Positions 1-9,362 of a DNA stretch of 64,000 bases are shown here, in pieces. The notes beneath the pieces were generated by a model. The model was not told where the DNA came from. It searched no databases and saw only the letters and a program-made list of their open reading frames with translations. The position numbers were made by a program, and so were the translations under genes. Numbering within the stretch: the first letter of the stretch is position 1; every line of letters begins with the position of its first letter. Origin of the DNA: Pilaira anomala (taxonomy: Eukaryota; Mucoromycota; Mucoromycetes; Mucorales; Mucoraceae); the NCBI GenBank assembly GCA_025716855.1, contig JAIXMQ010000012.1, positions 620,001 through 684,000 on the forward strand, written 5' to 3'.

Positions 1-1
1 A

Positions 2-394
2 AAACTTGGCAATAAAAAATCAGGCACTAACAAGTTGCAATGTAAAGGAGTCATTGATTTGAAACACGCAGAAATTACGCCACTATCCGCCAAGTTAATT
101 GTGAAAATGTCAGAAGTAAAAAAAGCATCCGCTCTGTCTTCTTTCATGCGTAAATCAGAACCCCACAGCTCGAAACCTGCGGCAGCTACTCTAGTATATG
201 GCTTCGAGATTAGATCAAACGAACCTCTTGCCGATGTTATATCCACAGGATTTCAAGGTGATTTTGCCGCTGTTCCCGGTTCTGGTAGCAATGTCAAACG
301 CCGAATAGTAATGAGAACCCAGACAGAATCAGAGCAAAATGCTTGGATGGCTCTACTTCGAAAAACAAGCCAGTTGTTAACACGCAAAGGATAG
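2..394 (+). CDS. C-terminal part of a PH-domain protein (partial, runs off the left edge)
   Basis: An open frame enters from the left edge and ends at the TAG at 392-394. No start codon is needed because the frame is already open at base 2. The C-terminal 120 residues look like the second half of a pleckstrin homology domain. There is a beta-strand segment around YGFEIRSNEPLADV, a basic stretch KRRIVMRTQTESE, and the closing amphipathic helix QNAWMALLRKTSQ with the tryptophan that is nearly invariant in PH domains. PH domains bind phosphoinositides or proteins at membranes. The rest of the protein, and so its specific role, lies outside the window. It could belong to a RhoGEF, a RhoGAP or an adaptor. 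The domain call rests on the terminal helix and is moderately sure. Confidence 0.6.
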   Translation, partial: KLGNKKSGTNKLQCKGVIDLKHAEITPLSAKLIVKMSEVKKASALSSFMRKSEPHSSKPAAATLVYGFEIRSNEPLADVISTGFQGDFAAVPGSGSNVKRRIVMRTQTESEQNAWMALLRKTSQLLTRKG

Positions 395-898
395 TTAATG
401 ATTTATTATGACCCAAATACAGTTCCTTTCTAAAAAAAACAAAGCAATCTATTTATTTACCCTCTTTAATATATACATTGTGCTATGTATATCTTGTTTT
501 ATTACTACTATTAAATATTCAAAATTAAGAAAATTCAGAAAAAAATGAATAAAATAAACAATGCTACCATCAATTGCTCATATAATAAATGAAGCTCGCA
601 TAATAAATCAATCATCTATTGGCTATGTAAAAACGCGATTGTGAGACTATTAATAAAGATGTTGGTTTAAAAAAGAGTCCTCAAAGAAAACGGAGACATT
701 TATGTCCAATGACCATTTTTATATATATGCTACGACACGATACCCCCGATTTACATATTTCTCAAAGTTGGATTTATTATGCAGACTTCTTCTCAGAGAA
801 GTCGTTTTCATACGGTATGCTTTATACGAAATTACTGATGATTTGAAACATCTTTATTGTTAATTGGGATAATAAAAATTACTATGTATAGTACAATC
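395..898. other. Intergenic, between convergent genes
   Basis: AT-rich 3'-flank shared by the PH-domain gene and the PIG-X-like gene, which converge here. I see poly-A signal-like AATAAA strings near 550 and 650 but no coding frame and no repeat related to others in the window. Confidence 0.5.
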
Positions 899-1722
899 TT
901 ACTCGGATTTTCTTCTTTTCCCTTTTGCTTCAGATCTTCTTCTTCTTTTAATAGATACAGAAACTGAACGAGCAATCCAGAGGGTGCAAAGAACAACCGT
1001 ACCAAAGGTACCATAAGTCACTATCTGAGCATCTTGAACTTTACCGATTGGTACAGATAAAGTTAAGGGTGCTGGATCGTGTGTTAATCTCGTGAAAGAT
1101 GATTCTATATCTTGATATGGTGTAATGAGTGGGTATTGACTGGAAATCGGTGGCCATCTATAATCACCACAGGTCCAGCCTGCGTATGGAGCTTCTATAG
1201 TGATGGGCTGATGATCTCTTTCAAGTAAAGGCTGTTGGTAACGAAGATGAATGGGTAATTCCAAATTAAATGACTGTGATGGTTGCTTCTGACGTAAAAA
1301 TACAATACTACCACGAGGTTCTTTTACCTTTTCAAGTGGTAATTCCAAATCGTGTTCACCAAATACAGTCGCTTTACCTAATTTTGCTTCTAGATCCTGT
1401 AATTGGTATGGATCGACAAATACGCTTGCAGGTAAAACATAAACTACATCAAGATGACAATCTTCTTCTTTTTCTTCGTCAATATTTATTGTAGTTATTA
1501 TCTTTGGATGCAAACTGCTAGCAGCTTGGAGTTCTGAATGCACTTGAGCCATTTTATAAAAGGCGAGTTTTCTTCGGAGTTCTTGCATTATACTTTTTGA
1601 AATGAAAATATGTATGACTTCGAATCCAAATATCCTTTCATCATAATAATGTCCATCTTACCGGAACCAGAGAAGACATCTTGAATTCTGCTTGAGCTAT
1701 TTGTATATTTGATATTATTCAT
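899..1722 (-). CDS. PIG-X/PBN1-like subunit of GPI mannosyltransferase I
   Basis: PIG-X/Pbn1 is an ER membrane protein that stabilises the mannosyltransferase PIG-M/Gpi14, which adds the first mannose to the GPI anchor. Family-like motifs are VVYVLPASVFVDPYQL in the first third, LPIHLRYQQPL in the middle and APYAGWTC before the end. One hydrophobic segment (VVLCTLWIARSVSVSI) near the C-terminus is followed by a very basic tail, as expected for a type I ER membrane protein. My model has two exons: 1722-1662 starting at an ATG, a GTAAG donor at 1661, a CAAG acceptor ending at 1582, and 1581-899. This gives 247 residues. Translation could instead begin at the ATG at 1588, inside what I call the intron end. 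That would shorten the protein by 18 residues. The upstream exon has no clear signal peptide, which is odd for this family. Confidence 0.72.
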
Positions 1723-2948
1723 ATCGAGTTTATTAGGATTCTGGTATTAGGCAAATAAAACATTCTAGCGACATGGAAACGCATGTTGTTTACATACAAA
1801 ATGGATAATAAATACATAGGATAGGCTTTATAAACTCAAACATATTAACAACGCCATAAAATACTACCAGTTCATGCTTAAATTAATCTTATTTCATTTC
1901 GCTTGGCATTATGTTTCATATTTATTTATGTAAAACTCTTCAGCATTATAATGAAAATGCTAAATAAAGGTAAAAATTAAACATTACTTACTCACTCATT
2001 TTTTTCCCAGGTCACCCAGTTTTTTTTTTAAAAAAAAAACGAACCCTTTTGAAGCTACTATCACATTACAGTAGCAAAGCCCCTCTGCTACGCTACGTTT
2101 TTATTGTATATACTTTTTCTTTATCAACAAAACTAATTAAGGCCAGTAAACATGTAGCGTAGCAGAGTGGACTTGCTACAATAATCTAATAGTACTTCAA
2201 AAGGGTTCGTTTATTTTTTAAAAAAATGGATGATTTGGGAGGGGTGGGGGGGGGGGGGAAATGGGCGGTCGGTGATGCTTAATTTTCTCCCTTTTTAGAA
2301 GTGTAAGATGATGATATTTACTATTTACCAATTAATCCTTATGCCGCATTGTGTTATGTTATGGAAGAGATGTTCTATTATGTATGTAGGCCTTCTTTTT
2401 ATACAAAATCTGGTTGTATTTATTTTTTAGAGAAAAAAAGTAGGCGACATTTAATGGCTCTCATGTTAAAAGGGGTTCAGGTACCTACTAAATTTATTTG
2501 TTACATACTATACAGCCTTCTATCTGTAAAGAGAAAGTTTACGAATTGACCCATAGTAGCGAAGAGCTCAAATTTTGAATAGTGATTAATAACTGTAACA
2601 TATGCAACAATCTTTGCTTCAAAGCCGATTTATGTATCTGTTGCTTTGTATCAAAGCTACCGAAATAAGCTATATTCCATTACATATAGCTTTAGATAAA
2701 CCGATATATATATGCTTTAGGTATTCTTTAACGAGTAGTGAGCTCGTCAGAGAAGTTATGCTTATCAATAATCCTTAAATTTCCGCGATGGAATTTGATG
2801 TGTAGATGGAGAGGCTCACTGCAAAAATCGTCACAATGCACCATTTGATTGGTGACAGTAAAAAAGAAAAGCCCGGCTTGCCCATGCTAATTATACTCCC
2901 CCCTCGAAATCTTTTTTTTTTCCTTCATAACTTTACATATTAATAAAG
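1723..2948. other. Intergenic with foldback element and prohibitin upstream region
   Basis: Contains the foldback repeat at 1969-2290, annotated separately. The stretch 2291-2948 has no convincing gene. An open frame at 2349-2549 has AT-driven composition and no recognisable motif. A pyrimidine-rich run just upstream of 2949 is the probable core promoter/5'UTR of the prohibitin gene. Confidence 0.5.
1969..2290. repeat. Foldback element, copy 1 (about 320 bp, terminal inverted repeats)
   Basis: The left end reads ggtaaaaattaaacattac at 1969. The right end at 2271-2290 is its approximate reverse complement (ggtgatgcttaattttctcc). Inside these ends, CGAACCCTTTTGAAGCTACT near 2040 pairs with AGTACTTCAAAAGGGTTCGT near 2190. 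CTCTGCTACGCTAC near 2085 pairs with GTAGCGTAGCAGAG near 2155. The unit therefore folds into a long hairpin with a loop of about 50 bp. No open frame is present. Related sequence occurs at about 27665-28690, 36129-36575, 53420-53680 and 63035-63155, so this is a small non-autonomous (MITE or foldback type) family. The transposase superfamily is not identifiable and no target-site duplication is clear. Confidence 0.75.
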
Positions 2949-3963
2949 ATGGCACAAGCACTTGGAACACTCGCTAAATGGGCCATTCCTTTGGGTCTCG
3001 CTGTTGGTGGCGCACAATCCGCTATGTACGATGGTAAAGTGCTTAAAATTTTAGTTGTATTAGTAGAACAATACTAAATATATTATATAGTCCAGGGTGG
3101 TCATAGAGCTGTCATTTTCGATCGTATTCAAGGTGTTAAGCCCGTCTCTATTGGAGAAGGTACTCACTTTTTAATCCCTTGGCTCCAACGCGCTGTCATT
3201 TTTGATGTTCGTACCAAACCTCGTAATATTTCTACTACAACTGGTTCTAAGGATATGCAAATGGTTTCCTTGACTCTTCGTGTCTTGCATCGCCCCGAAA
3301 TCAAGACCTTGCCTAGCATTTATCAAAACTTGGGTCTCGATTATGACGAGAGAGTTTTACCTTCTATTGGTAATGAAGTTTTAAAGGCCATTGTCGCCCA
3401 ATTTGATGCTTCCGAATTAATTACTCAACGTGAAGTTGTTTCTGCTAAAATTCGCGAGGAATTATACAAGCGTGCCAGAGATTTCAACTTGGCTTTAGAA
3501 GATGTTTCTATCGTAAGTGAGAGTATGTTCATTGTATTAAGAATGTTTTTTATTAATGCTGTCAACATTTATTCGTTTTAGACACATATGACTTTCGGTA
3601 GAGAATTCACCAACGCTGTTGAACAAAAGCAAATCGCACAACAAGAAGCCGAACGTGCTAAGTTCGTTGTTGAACGTGCCGAACAAGAGAAGCAAGCTGC
3701 TATTATTCGTGCTGAAGGTGATTCCGAAGCCGCTGAAATGATTTCCACAGCATTAGCTAAGGCTGGTGAAGGGTAAGCAGTTTTTTGTCCTTTTTTCCTT
3801 TTCAATTTAACTAATAATATTTGAATTGTGCTCTAGTTTCATCGCTTTCCGTAGAATCGAGGCCAGTAAAGATATCGCCCAAACTCTTTCTCAAGCTAAG
3901 AACGTCACTTATTTGCCTAGTCAAGGTAGCGGTAGCAACATGCTCCTCGGTATCAATGCTTAA
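2949..3963 (+). CDS. PHB1: Prohibitin-1, mitochondrial inner-membrane scaffold subunit
   Basis: Prohibitin-1 assembles with prohibitin-2 into ring complexes in the mitochondrial inner membrane that chaperone new respiratory subunits and regulate the m-AAA protease. Four exons join cleanly: 2949-3033, 3091-3512, 3582-3772 and 3837-3963. They give 274 residues, the usual length. The N-terminal hydrophobic segment ([18 protein letters not shown]) is the membrane anchor. It is followed by the SPFH/PHB core with [30 protein letters not shown] and [12 protein letters not shown] coiled coil follows with the hallmark [17 protein letters not shown] and [12 protein letters not shown]. The C-terminus ITYLP-type motif is present as [10 protein letters not shown]. 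All intron borders are GT-AG, with phases 1, 0 and 2. The identification is very secure. Confidence 0.97.
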
Positions 3964-4135
3964 ATAAAATAAATAGATAGTGGGAAAAAAAAACTCCTTT
4001 TTAACGATAAAAAGGCTTGTAGTACATAAAACAATTACATATGATCAATAAAAAATAAAAAATAAAAAAAAGAGATATAAAGATTATAATTCTTAATGTT
4101 TATTAATTTAAAGGTGGCAGATGGGTTAAAATGAA

Positions 4136-4342
4136 CTATTTCTTCTCTTTGGCCTCCTTTTCTTCCTTGCACTTGCAAATTTCATCTTCTTTTAAACCAG
4201 CTAAGGCTTGCTCAATATGTTGACCACAACCTATATATTATATATTGTTAATACAATGGCATTTATATATGTTATGTTCAAGTAGAATATTACCCTTCCA
4301 AGTATATTTTTTGCAATCAGGACAGGTAGTACGCATACACAT
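4136..4342 (-). CDS. Small conserved CxxC fungal protein (47 aa, intron-split)
   Basis: Two short exons on the minus strand, 4342-4294 and 4230-4136, flank a 63-nt GT-AG intron. They give a 47-residue protein that begins MCMRTTCPDCKKYTWKGCGQ and ends in a lysine/glutamate-rich tail, EEKEAKEKK. It contains CPDC, WKGCG and CKC cysteine groups that could bind one zinc. I recognise the pattern TTCxxCxKxTWxGCGxHI from short uncharacterised proteins that are common in fungi. No biochemical function is known to me. It sits tail-to-tail with prohibitin, 172 bp apart. It is too short for standard ORF calling, and the family match (W and G-C-G-x-H after the first CxxC) is the main support. Confidence 0.75.
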
Positions 4343-4733
4343 TTTTAATAAAATTGCTTACTTGGTAAGAGAAAATAAATTAAAGAAAAAAAAAAACCTC
4401 CCTTCGAACTTTAATTCTAAAAAAACAACGGAATTTCAAATGCTGACGCGTCTTTCGCAATCGCTTTGGGGTCTTTCAAATTCCTTAGTTGCAAAGGTTG
4501 CCTTATTAGGAGAGTACTACTGTGGATGACCCAGAGAAAGAAAGCATTTATTTAGTTACATCATGCAAAAAAAAAAAAAAGAAGTGCTTCAAATTATAAG
4601 AAATCACCCGAGCGAAAGTAGTTTATTTATATATTTTCCTAGCATAATATAAAATATTTGGTTATAATAAATAGAATCATTCTTTTTTTTTTATTTCGAT
4701 GATTCTATTTCTAGATAATTATTTCTATAAATA
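4343..4733. other. Intergenic between the CxxC protein and GH16 genes
   Basis: Divergent upstream region of two genes. A 29-codon frame starts at the ATG near 4441 (MLTRLSQSLWGLSNSL...) and ends at about 4530. It has a leader-like composition but no partner exon that I could join. Otherwise the region is poly-A tracts and AT-rich DNA. Confidence 0.4.
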
Positions 4734-5722
4734 ATGCTAATTCAATATATCTCTTTAATCGCTTTTGGCTTAACAATCATTGTAAAAGCACAACACGAAC
4801 CAGCAGATAACCCAATTATCTGTGATTGCGGGTTCATTGACGAAAATAATTTAGTGTGGTCCAACGTATGGTACGCTGACTACGGTTTATATAAATCAAG
4901 TTTACAATATGATCGAAATTATTTAGTCATGGACTACACCATTAGTGCTAAGCACCAAAATACGTTGGACCGTGTATTCTCTCCTGGTAATGTAAAGCTG
5001 AGTAAAGAAGATGGGATCACTTTATCAGTCCAAAAGGACGCTAATGGAAAATATACATCTGCTGCAGTAGGAACCAAACGGTATACAAACAATTGCATGC
5101 GATTAGCACTTTCTATCTAACTCTTTTAAATCTGCATACATATTCTGTAGATCTGACTTTTTATATGGTACATATCGTGCTAGAATGAAGACAAGCCATG
5201 TAGAGGGTACTGTCGCAGCCTTTTTTTATTATCACAATGATACGAATGAAATAGATATAGAATCACTTAGCAAACATAAAGATCCTTATAAAGCATATTT
5301 TGCTCTTCAGCCACAAATTTACAACGAGGATGGTACAGCTTCAACTTTAACAAATGAAAAGCATAATCTAGATTTTAATCCGGCAGAGGTAATTGAGCTC
5401 TTATTCTTATGAAATATTTCTTCTTACTGGTATTTATTAGGATTACCATGAATATAGATTCGATTGGACTCCTACAGCCGTCAAATTTTATATTGACGGT
5501 ACCTACATTCGTGAAATGACGACCAACATCCCGCATTCTCCAGGTCGAATTTTGCTTAATCATTGGACAGATGGCAATCCATTTTTCAGTGAAGGCCCAC
5601 CAACTGAAAATGCAAATTTGAGGGTTTCACACCTTAACATGTTTTTCAATACTTCCGAAACCAATGATCCACCTTCTTGTTCCCAATCAAAAGAGCCATG
5701 TAATATCGCAGGTAATATTTAA
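4734..5722 (+). CDS. Secreted glycoside hydrolase family 16 (beta-glucanase / transglycosylase type)
   Basis: Three exons, 4734-5080, 5151-5388 and 5441-5722, give 288 residues. Residues 1-20 form a signal peptide ending near VKAQ. The fold is the concanavalin-A-like GH16 jelly roll. RSDFLYGTYRARMKTS, spanning the first splice, is the typical strand before the active site. NEIDIES carries the catalytic E-x-D-x-E triad (nucleophile Glu, assisting Asp, acid/base Glu). YHEYRFDWTP, VKFYIDG and PGRILLNHWTDGNP are later family motifs. GH16 enzymes cut or transfer beta-1,3/1,4-glucans or related wall polymers, and the exact substrate cannot be read here. There is no obvious GPI signal or Ser/Thr tail in this model. 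The end could differ if GTAATA at 5712 were used as a donor, but no further exon is convincing. Confidence 0.88.
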
Positions 5723-6238
5723 TATCAGTTACACATTAAAAATAACATACTAAATAACAACATAAAGATATCATGAGTAAAAATATACTACCTGAGTCTG
5801 AAATAACCTCGATGTCAAACACTAAACTTGTAATACCAAACCATTATCGCATCATCTTTTTCTGCCTAGTAATATATTTTTATATGTAATAAAGTAATTT
5901 TCGGATCAATGAAGAAAAATGTACGTGCTAAAATCTATTGGATATATTAAAAAGAAATGTCATTTTCAGAATTGAATACAGGCGCTTTCTTATAAGCACA
6001 TCAGCCCGCATAATGTTTGCAAATCAAAATGAAGTCATAATTTTTTTCTTTCAAAAAATGAAACGAAAATTCTTAGAATATTTTTCTTACAGGCAAGCTA
6101 TCCGGCAATATCTTCAGACTTGCTTTTTATACATGTTTAAAAGTCTTTATCTATATCCCTTCTTTTACTCTTTTTCTTAAACATTCCTTGTATATATCGA
6201 AAGCCTCTTGTGAGCTAAAAAAAAAAAAAGGAAGAAGC
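5723..6238. other. Intergenic between GH16 and MFS genes
   Basis: AT-rich DNA with no recognisable gene. An open frame near 5938-6180 is low-complexity, Phe/Lys/Tyr-rich and most likely random. The last 60 bases are the A-rich leader of the MFS gene. Confidence 0.45.
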
Positions 6239-8092
6239 ATGAATGGTGATACAGTACATATTGAAAACCCTATCGAGCCGACAAGCAATATGAAAGAAGA
6301 CCCTACATTGTATTCTGACAGTATAGTCGCTATCTCTTTTTTTGAGAGCGAAACTGATGGTACCTTAACTGTTACCGATAAGGAACATTTTAGCGTATTA
6401 CAAAGATTTTGGACTCATATTATTGGCGATATCTACGCACAAGATGATCCATATCAATACTCTCAAACTAAAAAAAATATTATCGTCTTTATTGTTGCTC
6501 TCGGTGGTATCAGTGGAAATATAGGTAACCTGATCTATATGCCTGACTTACCTCAAATTGCGCAGGATTTGGACACTTCTCTGGCTGCAATGAATGGCAC
6601 AATTGCCGTTTATATAATTTTTATGGGCGTTGCTGTAAGTATACATTTTATTGACTTTTAAAATTTCAAGTTAATCAAATGTCAAAATATAGCCTTTGTT
6701 TTGGGCCAGTATGAGTGACATGTACGGTAGAAAGCCTGCTTACATATCTAGTCTCATTATTTGCATCATAGCTTCTATTGTATGCTCTGTATCTAAGAGC
6801 ATCATTACTCTAACCGTATTTCGAGCAATACAAGCATGTGGAGCAAGTTCCGGATTGACATTAGGTGCCGGAGTTATTGCTGATATGGTTCAATCAAACA
6901 ACCGTGGAAAAGCCTTTGGTATATTCTATATCGGACCATTGCTAGGTCAAGCGATTGGTCCTACCATTGGAGGAGTACTCTGTGAATACTACGGTTGGAA
7001 ATCTTCCTTTTACTTTTTAGCAGTATTAGGTATTAAATTAACTATATCATATTTTAATTATTTATTTATGTGCATTCTCTAACGGACGTAAATATATAAA
7101 TATAAAGGCACAGTGCTCTTATTGATGGTCACATTTCTATTACCGGAGACAGTTCGCAAACATAAACCGATATTAACTTTTAATGATAAATCCATTCCAT
7201 CTGCACCACACCATATTTTTAATAATATGCGAAAAGCTTTTGTACCTATGATTGTTATGCTTGGTGATCCTACTGTTGTTCTGATTACAGCTTATAATAC
7301 AGTGATTTATGCTTGTTTTTATTTTCTGGTAAAATATTTCAGCTCAATCACGTAATTCTTTCCTATTTAATCTAAATTTTATGCATAGACACCAACTATT
7401 GCAGATACATTTCACACTCTTTATGGATACCGACCTTCCCAAGTAGGTCTTAGCTATCTTGTTTACGGAGCCGGCCTAGTAGTAGGATCTATTCTGAGCG
7501 GTCATTATGCTGATTTTGTAATGAAAAGACTTTGCGAAAAGAAAGGCAAGGAAAATGTATACCCGGAAATGGTGCTGAGAGCTTCATTTCCTTCTTTTAT
7601 TCTTATGCCCGTTGGTTACTTTATCTATGGATGGACAACAAGATCAGAAATAGGAGTGTATGCACCATTGATAGGCCTTTTCGTTTGTAAAATGATACAC
7701 ATATTCAAATGATAAATATGCATATATATCTAATATTCATATCTACCCCTCTTTATTTATTTTAAGATTCAATAGGTCAAATGAGTGCATTTACACCTAC
7801 ATCCGTATATCTTGTCGAATCAAAGCCTGGCAGATCAGCTAGTGCAGTCGCTATCAATAATTGTGTTCGGTCTATCGTTGCTTCTGTTACAACAGTTTTT
7901 TCAATTGCAGGCTTACATGCAGTGGGGACGGCCATAATGTGTACTATTTTAGCAACCATTAATATTATTAATATTATTAATGTGGTACTGGTGATGATAT
8001 ATGGTGAGAAATGGCGAACCAAGTTTGAGGCCAAAACGGGTCCAGGTATTCCAGACAGTGTGCTTGGTAGTTCCATGCCTAGCTTCGTTTAA
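6239..8092 (+). CDS. MFS drug:H+ antiporter-like transporter (DHA1 type)
   Basis: Five exons, 6239-6634, 6693-7029, 7108-7328, 7389-7686 and 7776-8092, give 522 residues. A cytosolic acidic N-terminus of about 75 residues precedes the first membrane helix (IIVFIVALGGISGNIGNLIY). The loop between helices 2 and 3 carries the MFS signature MSDMYGRKP. Helix 4 contains VFRAIQACGASSGLTLGAGV, and GPLLGQAIGPTIGG is motif C, the antiporter motif of helix 5. The central loop and the C-terminal six helices complete the 12-helix pattern, with a late GQ/CQMSAFTPTSVYLVES segment. The family includes the yeast Qdr/Flr/Dtr exporters. The substrate cannot be inferred. The start was chosen as the first ATG in frame after the in-frame A-rich run. 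The last intron (7687-7775) has the weakest donor context. Confidence 0.88.
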
Positions 8093-8212
8093 ATATAATA
8101 CACAAATAAATTTTATTCTTATACCCTTTTTTTTTAACTATATCAAAGGCTTTTTTTTATCATATTATTATTTATTAATTGAAAAATATGTACAAAAATA
8201 TATAAAAACATT

Positions 8213-8908
8213 TTAGCAGAAATGCACAGTAAAAGCATCAGCCGCACATTCAAATGTTGATTGCTGATCATCGTATGCAAAGCTATAAGCATCGGGACAA
8301 ACTTCTTTTATAGCCATAGCGTTATCACTTGGTTTACAGACGTTTGGGTCATTGTAATCTCCTGCACAACAGTGTTCATCGTGACCAGTTTTGGAGCAAT
8401 CGCTTTGACAGGAAATAACGTTACCTGTTGAATCCAACACAGCAAATTCTGGTGGACAAGTCTCGATATGACATTTTGGAGATCCACAACTGTAGCCGTT
8501 TGGAGTATCGCCCCCATCAGGTGTGATAGACATAGGTATATTAAATCCATCTACTAGGCTAATATCATAAAAATCTTTACCACCTATGCCATGAAAGAAA
8601 AACTCTGCTAAACTTGCTGGATTTGTAGCACCGGGTACTCCGCATTTTTGAGTATCACTACCAGCAGATCCAGAACAAAGGTATCTTCCCCAAACACGTC
8701 CTCCCCATTCATTTGGTTTAGTAAAGCTATTACTGGCGCCTGATGTCAGATCAAACGACATCTCGGGTGAACCGGCACTAACACCGTTAGTTAAGACACC
8801 TACAGAAACTACAGTACCACAATTGTTTTGGACAGTAATCTTCTTGTTCGCTTCTGCAACTGCAAATAATGTACAGGCGATTGTGGTTAATGGAAGAGTG
8901 AAACGCAT
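8213..8908 (-). CDS. Secreted thaumatin-like protein
   Basis: An intronless 231-residue protein with a signal peptide (MRFTLPLTTIACTLFAVAEA). Thaumatin-family landmarks run in order: ITVQNNC at the mature N-terminus, WGGRVWGRYLC, FYDISLVDGFNIPM, the cysteine-rich domain II ending EHCCAGDYNDPNVC, and CPDAYSFAYDD near the C-terminus, which ends in HFC. I count 14 cysteines in the mature chain, two fewer than the usual 16 of large plant thaumatin-like proteins. One canonical disulfide may therefore be absent. Fungal members are secreted and some bind or hydrolyse beta-1,3-glucan, but activity here is inference. It lies tail-to-tail with the MFS gene, 120 bp apart. The stop is at 8213-8215. Confidence 0.92.
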   Translation of the reverse strand: MRFTLPLTTIACTLFAVAEANKKITVQNNCGTVVSVGVLTNGVSAGSPEMSFDLTSGASNSFTKPNEWGGRVWGRYLCSGSAGSDTQKCGVPGATNPASLAEFFFHGIGGKDFYDISLVDGFNIPMSITPDGGDTPNGYSCGSPKCHIETCPPEFAVLDSTGNVISCQSDCSKTGHDEHCCAGDYNDPNVCKPSDNAMAIKEVCPDAYSFAYDDQQSTFECAADAFTVHFC

Positions 8909-9130
8909 GATTTGAATAGAAAAAAAAAATAATAAATGACCCAGAAGTTCGCGAGAGAAAGATGATCGTAAAAGTATTTGAAATAAATAGTGAAAATAAA
9001 ATAAAATATGGGTCTAGATCTGTCCAGGGTTTTTGATTGATATAAACTTTTTTATTTGACATGTCAAAAGTAATAACTGACACCCTTATACTTAGATACA
9101 GTTTTTAAAATCCCGTTTTGAAGACTAAAC

Positions 9131-9162
<32 letters not shown>

Positions 9163-9362
9163 AATCTTTTAATTCACTTACACAAACAAGGCGCAATTTA
9201 TTAAACAAATCTTGAAAAGGGTAGGAAGTAACGCGAAAAAATTGGTTCTTGTACATAAGAAGGTGGGAATATGAGGTAACTGTGCATTTTTTTTTTTACT
9301 TTATATTGAGACAAAAAAAAAAGAGAAAAAAATGTTTCATTGTAATAGGAGAGAGAGTTTCA
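8909..9362. other. Intergenic, upstream of the thaumatin-like gene
   Basis: Promoter region of the minus-strand thaumatin-like gene and 3'-flank of the Zn2Cys6 gene. It holds an uninterrupted A run of about 27 at 9132-9158 and further A/T runs. No gene seen. Confidence 0.5.

Noticed and set aside
2243..2259. G run (GGGGTGGGGGGGGGGGGG) as a possible G-quadruplex or regulatory site
   Set aside because: Lies inside a foldback repeat end, and a single run with no spaced G tracts is more likely slippage. Similar runs occur at 44180 and 52870.
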